From assembly GCA_013289685.1 (NCBI GenBank), contig JABCZL010000010.1, forward strand, positions 62,001 to 126,000: 64,000 bases of DNA, given 5' to 3'. The DNA comes from Acidobacteriota bacterium (GTDB lineage: Bacteria; Acidobacteriota; Terriglobia; Terriglobales; Acidobacteriaceae). Each line of letters begins with the position of its first letter. Positions within the stretch are counted from its first letter, which is position 1. The notes beneath the pieces are model-generated. The model worked only from the letters and a program-made list of their open reading frames with translations, searched no databases and was not told the origin of the DNA. Positions 8,052 to 16,072 of the stretch are shown in pieces. Position numbers and translations under genes: made by a program.

Positions 8052-10940
8052 TTATTGCACCGTCTGCGTCACCGATGCCGAGCTCGGCGCAATGCTCGAG
8101 TCTCCGGAATAAGTTGCAGTGATCGTGGTTGTGCCCGCCGCCAGCGTAGACGTGGTGAATTCCGCTCTTCCGCCTTTGAGTTGCGCCGTTCCCAGCACCG
8201 TCGTCCCTGCCATGAACGTCACCGGGCCAGTCACGATGACCGTCGGCGAAGTGATTTTCGCCGTGAAGGTAACTCCCTGTCCGAGGGTTGATGGATTCGC
8301 GGACGAACTCAGCGTAGCTGAACTGGTGGCTTGCTGTATCACCTGGTTCAGCACGGCGGCGGTGCTGCTTGCGTTATTGGCGTCACCCTCGTACACCGCG
8401 GTTAGGGCATAGGAGTTGGCATTCTGGAGTGATCTGGTCATCGTGGCTACACCGCTGGCGTTGATCATGGCGGCATCGATGATTTGGCCACCCCACATGA
8501 GGTTCACTTTCCCGGTTGGCGGACTGAGGAATCCGTCGGGGCTGGTCACTGTCGCAGTCCAGGTCACGGACTGCCCGTAAATGGAGGGGCTCAGGCTTGA
8601 GCTCAAGGATGTCGTCGTCGGGTCGCCGGTGACTACTTGGGTGATGACGTTGGAGTAGCTCGGCAAATCGCCGCTTCCACTCCCAGGAAATTGCGCCTTG
8701 ATTTTATGGGTTCTGGCGGTAAGCGACGTATCGGTAAAGGTTGCAACGCAGGAGTTGATATTGAGGGGCGCAGTCCCGATGACGGTGTTGCCGTCGTAAA
8801 AGGTGATCTGCTCAAAACAAACCCCTTGCGGGATGCCGTTGCACAGTCCATAGGCAAACACGGTTGCCGAAAAGATGGCTTGCTGGCCAACTACAGTCGG
8901 CGATCCCGAGGACGTGAGCGTCGTGGTTGACGGGCACCCTCCCCCGGCCGACGCAGTTTTCACCTGGCGAGGAAGCTTTCCGATCTCCTCGGTCAGCGTG
9001 CCCTGCGAACTGACGGTCTGGGTCACCGATGCCGAGCTCTGGGCAATGTTCGAGCCGCCATAATACGTTGCTGTAACCGTGGTTGATCCCGCCGACAGAG
9101 TGGAGGTGGTGAACTTCGCCTTCCCGCCGCTGAGTTGCGCCGTTCCCAGCACCGTCTTTCCAATCGCGAAGGTAACGGGGCCAGTTAGCTTGGCCGTCGG
9201 CGACGCAATCGTAGCTGTGAAGGTCACCGCCTGACCTGATGTCGAGGGATTCGGCGATGAAGTGAGCGTAGCGGAGGTAGTGGCTTGGGTGACTACCTGG
9301 TTCACTACCGGGGAGGTGCTGCCCAAGTTGCTCGCGTCTCCTCCATACGCCGCCTTCAGTGAAGAGAGGCCGGCGTTCAGGTTAGACCGGGCCAAAGTGG
9401 CCACACCGTTACTGTCCAAGATCGCCGTTCCTATGGTCTTGCTTCCAGAAGTGAAGATTATTTTCCCCGTTGGCGGGACCGAACTGAAGCCCGAATTCAG
9501 GACTCTCGCGGTCCAGGTTACGTCCTGCCCATAGACACTCGGGTTTATGCTCGAGGTGAGGGAAGTGGAAGTAGGGTACGCAAAAGGAACGGTCTGATTG
9601 AGAAGCACAGTCAGGGAGTTAGTAAAGAAGTGACCGACAACTACGTCCGGTTTGCCGTCCCCGTTCAGATCTGCGACCGCCACGAACCGGGCGCTGCTCA
9701 AGCCGGAATCATATAGCACGGCCGGGGTGAATCCGTGACCAGCACCGACCAGCACGCCTAGAGAACCATCTTCCGAAACGCACGTCGTGGTACAGTTACC
9801 GACCAGCAGATCAGGATGACCATCGCCGTTGACGTCCGCAACCGCCACTGAGAACACGAAGCGTCCTCCAGTATAGTAACTGGCTCCCTGCGTGAAGGTC
9901 CCGTCACCGTTGCCTAACAACACACCAACTTTGTCGCGAGGGTTCCCGTTGCCGCCCACGGCTACTACATCGAGTTTGCCATCCTGGTTGATATCCGCGA
10001 CCGCCAACCCTTGTGCTGTGAGAACACCCGGGACCCGATAGCTGACCGGCGGCTGAAAGGAGCCGTCGCCATTCCCTAACAAGACATCCATCACCGCCTC
10101 GAGGTTGTTACTTCCGCCGGGGATCACTAGCAAATCAGGACGCCCGTCACCATTTACGTCCGCGACCGACATGGCGACTGCACTCTGTTCCCAGCGACTA
10201 GGGACAGATTGCACAGTGCCATCGCCGTTGCCCAAGAACACAGCCACTCCTCCGCTCGCATTCGCCACCAGCACGTCGAGCTTCCCATCAAGGTTCAAAT
10301 CTGCTACGGCGACCTGCATCGCACCGACTCCACCCGAGTCGTACAAAGTTGGTTTTTGAAAAGTGCCATCCCCGTTTCCTAGAAAGATGGCAAGCACTCC
10401 GTTCGCCGTGGTTGGGCAGAACGCTTGCCCGAGGAAAGCGCCACAATTCGCCACCACCAGATCAGGCTTCCCATCGCGGTTCAAGTCGGCGACGACTACG
10501 GACGTCGGAAATCCGCCTCCTGAATCGAATGTCCTCGCGTTCTGGAAGGTTCCGTCCCCATTGCCGAGCAGCACACTGACCAGGCCCTCACCGTTCCGTC
10601 CGCCGAGTCCGCTCACGGCTATCAGATCGGGCTTGCCGTCGCCGTTAACATCTGCGACGGCTACCGAGGATGACAGGCCGCCGCCGATCGCGTATGTCAC
10701 CGGTGGCAGAAAGACAGCGCTGCCGGTGGCGAGCGTGAAATGGCCAGTGGACGACACTCTACCTTCTTGTGTTACCGAAGCCGCGAGATGATTGAAGGAC
10801 GCACTTCCCCCAACCGGTTGCTGGGCAGGACTCGCTAAGGCGAACAGGAGGGTGAGCGCTGCGACAAACAGGCCGCAGGCACCGAGAACGCGAACCTTCA
10901 TTCTGAGTGAGAACTGGCTGAGTGAGAGCTGTCGGGGCAT
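8052..10940 (-). CDS. Secreted VCBS/FG-GAP repeat protein with Ig-like domains
   Basis: A 962-residue exported protein. After a signal peptide (hydrophobic G-L-F-V-A-A-L-T-L-L-F-A, cut near S-P-A-Q-Q) residues of about 75-440 form VCBS/FG-GAP repeats, each with the Ca-binding pattern A-D-V-N-G-D-G-K-P-D-L (at least seven copies, with variants such as A-D-L-N-L-D-G-K-L-D). The rest is a series of Ig-like beta-sandwich repeats (T-S-L-x-S-S-x-x-P-S-x-x-G-Q-x-V-T-F-T-A and G-T-A-x-L), two of them nearly identical. Repeats of this sort build integrin-like propellers and stalks for adhesion or matrix binding. The start at 10940 has GGAG 6 nt upstream. There is no anchor or protease motif. Function beyond surface/secreted is unknown. 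Confidence 0.88.
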   Translation of the reverse strand: MPRQLSLSQFSLRMKVRVLGACGLFVAALTLLFALASPAQQPVGGSASFNHLAASVTQEGRVSSTGHFTLATGSAVFLPPVTYAIGGGLSSSVAVADVNGDGKPDLIAVSGLGGRNGEGLVSVLLGNGDGTFQNARTFDSGGGFPTSVVVADLNRDGKPDLVVANCGAFLGQAFCPTTANGVLAIFLGNGDGTFQKPTLYDSGGVGAMQVAVADLNLDGKLDVLVANASGGVAVFLGNGDGTVQSVPSRWEQSAVAMSVADVNGDGRPDLLVIPGGSNNLEAVMDVLLGNGDGSFQPPVSYRVPGVLTAQGLAVADINQDGKLDVVAVGGNGNPRDKVGVLLGNGDGTFTQGASYYTGGRFVFSVAVADVNGDGHPDLLVGNCTTTCVSEDGSLGVLVGAGHGFTPAVLYDSGLSSARFVAVADLNGDGKPDVVVGHFFTNSLTVLLNQTVPFAYPTSTSLTSSINPSVYGQDVTWTARVLNSGFSSVPPTGKIIFTSGSKTIGTAILDSNGVATLARSNLNAGLSSLKAAYGGDASNLGSTSPVVNQVVTQATTSATLTSSPNPSTSGQAVTFTATIASPTAKLTGPVTFAIGKTVLGTAQLSGGKAKFTTSTLSAGSTTVTATYYGGSNIAQSSASVTQTVSSQGTLTEEIGKLPRQVKTASAGGGCPSTTTLTSSGSPTVVGQQAIFSATVFAYGLCNGIPQGVCFEQITFYDGNTVIGTAPLNINSCVATFTDTSLTARTHKIKAQFPGSGSGDLPSYSNVITQVVTGDPTTTSLSSSLSPSIYGQSVTWTATVTSPDGFLSPPTGKVNLMWGGQIIDAAMINASGVATMTRSLQNANSYALTAVYEGDANNASSTAAVLNQVIQQATSSATLSSSANPSTLGQGVTFTAKITSPTVIVTGPVTFMAGTTVLGTAQLKGGRAEFTTSTLAAGTTTITATYSGDSSIAPSSASVTQTVQ

Positions 10941-11284
10941 GCAGATCTCCTTGGGTAAATCGACCGGTTCGGCCCGGATGCGAGCCCAGCGCTGTGCTAC
11001 ACCTTCTCTCGCGCGAATGCCAAGCCTGTGAGCCCTACTGAGGGGCGGAGAGGATCACAGCAGGGAAAGCGAATGCGCAGGGAAGTTATCACTGAAACCT
11101 TGCATGGTCAACGGTCAATTGCGGCGGCATTCCCTGCCCATCCGTGAGATCAAGCGACCTGGCCGGGTGGCTTCGCCACTGGATCGCCGGAAACATCTTG
11201 CACCACCTCAACCCGAAAGGGAGTTGCCGCGTTGCGGCTGATTCAGGGTCATCAATATTGTTCGCGCGTGGACTTTGCCCCAGT
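10941..11284. other. Intergenic region, possible promoter of the VCBS gene
   Basis: About 340 bp without a gene, between two minus-strand genes. On the minus strand TTGACC (11113-11118) is followed 17 nt later by TAACTT, a weak promoter candidate about 150 bp before the VCBS start. No terminator for the upstream gene (the amidase) was recognised. Confidence 0.35.
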
Positions 11285-13111
11285 TTAAAATCCCGGCGGT
11301 CGCTCGTCCACCACGCCGAAGGCGCGCTCCAGTGCCAGTGCGGCGTTTACCATCGGGCCCTCCTCGAACAGGCGGCCGATCAGGGTCACGCCGTGCGGCA
11401 CGCGGCGCGGCGGCGAGAAAGTTGGCATTGGACGATCGGGGTCGGGCGCCCAATCGCTGCGCGCTTTCGCCACTTCGACGAATCCCGCGCGCAACACCAA
11501 CGCCGGATGGCCGGTGAAATTCGTGATGGTCAGCATTTCGTCGCGCACCGAGGGCACCAGAAGCAGATCGACTTCCGAAAACAGCCGCGCCATTTCTTCG
11601 GCAACTTTGCGGCGCAGGCGGTCCGCCTGCACGAAATCGACGGCGGAGAGAAAACGCGCTTGCCGAAAAATGTTCGGCCAGGCGTCGGGCACTTGCGCCT
11701 TGAGTTCGCGCAGTCCGCCGCTGAGCGTCAGTTCCTCGAAAGCGGCCGCGCCTTCGGCGAACAGAATAAGGTTGAGCGAGTCGTAGGGCCAGTCGGGAAT
11801 AGAAACCTCGACCGGAACCATTCCAACTTTCTTGACAACATCCACGGCCGCGCGATCGACGGCGGTCGCGGGATTTTCATTCATCCACTTTGGAAAATAA
11901 CCGACACGCAGGCCCGCGACGCTCGCGCCCACGTCGAAGTCAAGATGGCTGGGCACGCTGGCTACGTCGCCGGCGTCCGGCCCCGAGATCGCGTGTAGCA
12001 CGAGCATGGCGTCTTCGACGGTCCGAGTCATGGGACCAAGTTTGTCGAGCGACCAGCAGAGAGTCATGGCGCCCGTACGCGCGACGCGGCCGTAGGTGGG
12101 CCGCAGCCCGGTGATGCCGCAGCGCATCGACGGGCTGATGATGCTGCCACCGGTCTCGCTGCCGATCGCGAAGCCGACTAATCCTGCAGCCGTGGCCGCG
12201 CCCGGCCCGGCGCTCGATCCTGACGACGCTTCCTCGAGCAGCCACGGATTCATCGTCTGGCCGCCAAACCAGATATCGTTCAGGGCGAGCGCACCCAGGC
12301 TGAGCTTGGCCACCAGCACGGCTCCGGCGTCGTGCAGGCGCTTCACCACCGCGGCGTCTTTCGTGGGTACGCGGTTACGAAAAGGCTCGGCGCCGTAAGT
12401 AGTGGGAATTCCCGCGGTGTCGAGCAGATCCTTGCCGCCCCACGGAATCCCGTGCAGCGGCCCGCGATACTTGCCCGCCGCAATTTCTGCGTCAGCTTGC
12501 CGGGCTTGCTTCAGCGCCAGCTCGCGGGTCAGTGTGATCACGCAATGCAGCTTAGGATCGAACTGCTCCAGCCGCTTCAGATAAATGTTCGTAAGGCGCT
12601 CGGAGGTAAGTTTGCGCGTCTCGATCCAGTGCGCGAGATGCGTCACCGGACTGAAGGCAATGTCCTCCTCGCGCTCGGGCATAGGGGCAAGGTCGATCTG
12701 GGTGCGCAGGAAGCGGTCGCGCTCCGGACCAGATTTCTGCCCAGGCAAGATCGGATTCCACAACGTGGCGGGAGCGAGGGTGGTAGGCAACGCCAGTTTA
12801 CGCGGGCCAGTGCGCCGCTCATAGAGGTACGCCATCGTCTTGCGCCAACTGCCGGCGGCCACGGCACGCTCGGCTGTAGTCATTTCGAACTGCACGAGCT
12901 TCTCCGCCTCGGCAAACGTGGTGGTCGACACTTCCGGTCCGACGGCCGGTCCTGCTCCGAACGCTGGCGGCGCTCCGGGCGGCAGGTCTTGCGGATTTTG
13001 CGCCACCATATTTTGCCCCGCCGGATTTTGTCCGGCACTCCGCAGCGCGGCCGCCGCTCCCAGGACTCCCATCGATGTCACAGTTAAGAATTGTCTGCGC
13101 GATTTCGCCAT
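11285..13111 (-). CDS. Tat-exported amidase (amidase signature family)
   Basis: A 608-residue Ser-cisSer-Lys amidase. The catalytic set is visible: Lys in W-G-G-K-D-L-L-D (about 224), the cis-Ser in S-S-G-S-S-A-G (about 296) and the nucleophile in E-T-G-G-S-I (about 320). Glu-tRNA amidotransferase subunit A has the same fold, but no gatB/gatC is near and the protein carries a twin-arginine-like signal (K-S-R-R-Q-F-L-T-V-T-S, then a hydrophobic Ala-rich stretch), so an exported hydrolase of amides is likelier. An N-terminal region of about 130 residues precedes the signature domain. ATG at 13111 is chosen because GGAGG lies 5-6 nt upstream and the Tat motif then starts the protein. The substrate is not predictable. 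Confidence 0.87.
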   Translation of the reverse strand: MAKSRRQFLTVTSMGVLGAAAALRSAGQNPAGQNMVAQNPQDLPPGAPPAFGAGPAVGPEVSTTTFAEAEKLVQFEMTTAERAVAAGSWRKTMAYLYERRTGPRKLALPTTLAPATLWNPILPGQKSGPERDRFLRTQIDLAPMPEREEDIAFSPVTHLAHWIETRKLTSERLTNIYLKRLEQFDPKLHCVITLTRELALKQARQADAEIAAGKYRGPLHGIPWGGKDLLDTAGIPTTYGAEPFRNRVPTKDAAVVKRLHDAGAVLVAKLSLGALALNDIWFGGQTMNPWLLEEASSGSSAGPGAATAAGLVGFAIGSETGGSIISPSMRCGITGLRPTYGRVARTGAMTLCWSLDKLGPMTRTVEDAMLVLHAISGPDAGDVASVPSHLDFDVGASVAGLRVGYFPKWMNENPATAVDRAAVDVVKKVGMVPVEVSIPDWPYDSLNLILFAEGAAAFEELTLSGGLRELKAQVPDAWPNIFRQARFLSAVDFVQADRLRRKVAEEMARLFSEVDLLLVPSVRDEMLTITNFTGHPALVLRAGFVEVAKARSDWAPDPDRPMPTFSPPRRVPHGVTLIGRLFEEGPMVNAALALERAFGVVDERPPGF

Positions 13112-13200
13112 GAATCCTCCGCAGGGCATTGTAGCCGCTCTCGTCGGGCTAGTTGCCATCAGCTTTCCCATACGCAACTTCAAAAATCCTTACGCTAAGG

Positions 13201-13254
13201 ACACGAAGTCTCACGAAGGAAACTTCCGGGCAAATCCTTCGTGGCCTTCGTGGT
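13201..13254. repeat. Dispersed hairpin repeat, family C
   Basis: An imperfect inverted repeat: ACACGAAGTCTCACGAAGGA at the left and TCCTTCGTGGCCTTCGTGGT at the right. A decayed copy of the same layout lies at 45121-45184. It sits about 40 bp before the kinase promoter. Confidence 0.6.
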
Positions 13255-13292
13255 TCATGCTCTTTCTCTTCGCCTCTCCAACCGACCCGGCA

Positions 13293-13298
13293 TATAAT
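13293..13298 (+). promoter_or_regulatory. -10 box TATAAT of the kinase gene
   Basis: A perfect TATAAT ends 11 nt before the ATG, implying a 5' leader of about 5 nt and no room for a Shine-Dalgarno. The other kinase gene has the same box at the same distance (18808-18813). The -35 is weak (TTCGCC-like). Confidence 0.6.
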
Positions 13299-13309
13299 GA
13301 CGCGCGAAC

Positions 13310-16000
13310 ATGGCCCTGACCTCTGGCACGAAACTCGGTCCGTACGAAATTCAATCGCCGCTGGGCGCGGGCGGCATGGGCGAGGTCTATCGCGCGCTCG
13401 ACACGCGTCTCGATCGCACCGTCGCCGTCAAGATTCTTCCTTCGCATCTTTCGGAGAATCCCGAAGCCAGGCAGCGCTTCGACCGCGAGGCCCGCGCTAT
13501 CTCGTCGCTGAACCATCCCAACATCTGTACGCTGTACGACGTTGGCCACCAGGACGGCGTTGATTTTCTGGTAATGGAGTTTCTGGAAGGCGAGACTCTT
13601 GCTGACCGGTTGCGCAAGGGCCCGCTGCCGGCCGAACCTCTCCTGAAGTGCGCCAGCGAAATCTGCGAGGGATTGGAGAAGGCGCACCGCAGCGGTGTGA
13701 TCCATCGCGATCTGAAGCCGGGCAACATCATGCTGACGAAAACCGGCGCGAAGCTGATGGACTTTGGTCTGGCGAAGTCGGTGGCGTCGGCAGCTCCACC
13801 GTCTTCGAGTTTGACTTCGAGCCTGGCCGGGACGCCGAACCGTCCCGGCGAAAGCCAGCCGCTGACAGCGAGAGGGACGGTTGTGGGCACGTTTCAGTAC
13901 ATGTCGCCCGAGCAGGTCGAAGGCAAGGAAGCCGACGCCCGCAGCGACATTTTTGCGCTGGGCGCGGTGCTCTACGAAATGGCGACCGGCAAGCGGGCCT
14001 TCGAGGGCAAGACAACAGCCAGCGTGATCGCGGCCGTGCTGGCGGCCGAGCCCCAGCCGATCTCGATGATTCAGCCCATGTCGCCGCCAGCGCTCGATCG
14101 CGTCGTCAAGACCTGCCTGGCGAAAGATCCCGATGAACGGTTTCAGAGCGTGCACGATGTGAAGCTGCAACTGCGCTGGGTCGCCGAAGGCGGATCAAAG
14201 GCGGGCGTACCGGCTCCGGTTGCCGAGCGTCGAAAAGCCCGCGAGCGCGTCGCCTGGATCGTCGCCGCAGTTGCTGTGTTGGCAGCACTGGCCATCGCCT
14301 TCCTTCATATCCGCCAACCTGCGCCGGAGGCGCGCGTCGTCCGCTCCACGATTCTCCCGCCCGACAACGGCTCGTTCGTGTTCCTCGGCCCGACGGGCAC
14401 GCCCATGCTTTCGCCAGATGGCCGCAACGTCGTATTTTTGGCGCGGGTCGCAGGAGTCACACAGCTCTGGGTGCGGGCGCTAGATTCCTTCATGCCTCGC
14501 CTGCTGCCCGGCACCGAGGATGCCAATGCCGCATTCTGGTCGTCCGACGGCCGCAACATCGGATTTTTCGCGCAGGGCAAGCTAAGACGAATCGCGATGA
14601 CCGGTGGACCCGTGCTGACTTTGTGCGACGTGGACCAGGGGCGCGGGGGCAGCTGGAGCGCCAAGGACGTCATCCTTTTCGCCAAGTATCCGGGTGAAGT
14701 CTTCAGTGTTTCCGCTACCGGAGGCACCCCGCAGCAGATCACTCACCTTGATGTGTCTCGGCACGACACCACCCATCGCTGGCCCTACTTTCTGCCCGAT
14801 AGCAATCATTTTTTGTATATGGCGTCGGCGCTGGGATCGGCCAGCGACGAAAATGTCGTCTATTTGGGTTCGTTGGACGGGAAGGATAACCGGATTCTGT
14901 TTCACGCCTCGTCGCAAATGGCCTACGACAGCGGTCATTTGTTGTATCTCGTCGACAAGACGCTGGTGGCCCGGCCGTTTGATTGGGCCAAGCTGGAGTT
15001 CTCCGGCGACGCCGTTCCTATTGCCGAGGGCGTACAGTTCGACGGCATTTTCAGCAACGGAGTGTTCTCGGCGTCGGGCAATGGAGTGTTGCTCTACCAG
15101 ACCGGAACTTTCTCCAGCGTGCGAAACATGCAATTGCTCGATGCCAGCGGTAAGGATTTGGGGCGTCTTGGGGACGCAATGTCTTCCTTCGGGGCGCGAA
15201 TTTCGCCGGACGGAAAACGCATAGCCTATACGTTGATCGAGAGGAATAGCGGGAAGGCCGATATCTGGATTCACGATATCGCTTCCGGAAACCGGACCCG
15301 GATGACCATCGATCCGGTCCGCAGCCAGTATCCCGTGTGGTCGCGCGACGGCCAGAACCTCACCTATGTTTCTACTCGTTCGGGCAAGTGGGTTGTCTAT
15401 GTGAAACCGGCGAATGGCATGGGGGTGGAGCGAAAAGTGTGGGAACCCGAGTTGACCGGATATCCGAGTGACTGGACCCTCGATTCGAAAAATCTGATTG
15501 TGGTCGATCGTTCGCCAGCCACCGGGAGAAACCGCCTCGCTCTGGTTCCAGCCGATGGCGCGGGGAAGCCGGGCCCGCTGCTCGAGGTACAGGGCTGGAA
15601 TGTGGCCCTTCCGCGGCTCTCGGGCGACGGGCGCTGGATCGCCTACCAGTGCGACGAGTCCGGCAAGTATGAGATCTACGTTTCCCCTTTTCCCAAGCCG
15701 GAAGGAAAACTGCAGATCTCTCTGGCCGGTGGACGCATGCCCGCTTGGCGGCACGATGGCAAGGAACTCTACTACGTTTCGCTGGATGGAATGCTGATGG
15801 CCGCGGAATTAAAAGAGAGCAACGGCACGCTGCAGGTGGCGTCGACTCGCGCGCTGTTTCCCATCAAAGTCAGCACAGCTAACGACAGCTACGACGTCTT
15901 CCCCGACGGAAAGAAATTCCTGTCCAACACTATCACTACCGAAGAGACTCCCACTCCGCTCAGCCTGGTGCTCAACTGGCCGGCAGAGCTGAAGAAGTAG
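13310..16000 (+). CDS. Transmembrane Ser/Thr protein kinase with C-terminal beta-propeller
   Basis: An 896-residue Hanks-type kinase. The kinase domain (about 11-280) has an intact glycine loop G-A-G-G-M-G-E-V-Y (19-27), K41 in A-V-K, H-R-D-L-K-P-G-N (132-139) and D151-F-G, so it should be active. Activation-loop and P+1 features (G-T-V-V-G-T-F-Q-Y-M-S-P-E-Q) are present. A single membrane helix (about 313-333, V-A-W-I-V-A-A-V-A-V-L) separates it from an extracytoplasmic region of about 560 residues made of TolB/PD40-type propeller blades (S-P-D-G-R, W-S-x-D-G repeats). Inference: the propeller senses a ligand or protein outside the membrane and controls the kinase. It has a near-leaderless start. 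It is convergent with a related kinase; the two ends are 73 bp apart. Confidence 0.95.
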   Translation: MALTSGTKLGPYEIQSPLGAGGMGEVYRALDTRLDRTVAVKILPSHLSENPEARQRFDREARAISSLNHPNICTLYDVGHQDGVDFLVMEFLEGETLADRLRKGPLPAEPLLKCASEICEGLEKAHRSGVIHRDLKPGNIMLTKTGAKLMDFGLAKSVASAAPPSSSLTSSLAGTPNRPGESQPLTARGTVVGTFQYMSPEQVEGKEADARSDIFALGAVLYEMATGKRAFEGKTTASVIAAVLAAEPQPISMIQPMSPPALDRVVKTCLAKDPDERFQSVHDVKLQLRWVAEGGSKAGVPAPVAERRKARERVAWIVAAVAVLAALAIAFLHIRQPAPEARVVRSTILPPDNGSFVFLGPTGTPMLSPDGRNVVFLARVAGVTQLWVRALDSFMPRLLPGTEDANAAFWSSDGRNIGFFAQGKLRRIAMTGGPVLTLCDVDQGRGGSWSAKDVILFAKYPGEVFSVSATGGTPQQITHLDVSRHDTTHRWPYFLPDSNHFLYMASALGSASDENVVYLGSLDGKDNRILFHASSQMAYDSGHLLYLVDKTLVARPFDWAKLEFSGDAVPIAEGVQFDGIFSNGVFSASGNGVLLYQTGTFSSVRNMQLLDASGKDLGRLGDAMSSFGARISPDGKRIAYTLIERNSGKADIWIHDIASGNRTRMTIDPVRSQYPVWSRDGQNLTYVSTRSGKWVVYVKPANGMGVERKVWEPELTGYPSDWTLDSKNLIVVDRSPATGRNRLALVPADGAGKPGPLLEVQGWNVALPRLSGDGRWIAYQCDESGKYEIYVSPFPKPEGKLQISLAGGRMPAWRHDGKELYYVSLDGMLMAAELKESNGTLQVASTRALFPIKVSTANDSYDVFPDGKKFLSNTITTEETPTPLSLVLNWPAELKK

Positions 16001-16072
16001 GAAGTCGAAAACAAAATTATGGATGCGGGAAGGATACCTCTTTCCGCAAGTAAGTGGTTCCCGCAGCGAGGC

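Noticed and set aside
11285-13111. Glutamyl-tRNA amidotransferase subunit A
   Set aside because: The amidase signature is shared, but the Tat-like signal, the N-terminal extension and the absence of gatB/gatC make an exported amidase more likely.
14582-15754. Minus-strand frame of 390 codons opposite the first kinase
   Set aside because: It lies opposite a kinase with intact propeller repeats; Arg/His-rich, no known domain.
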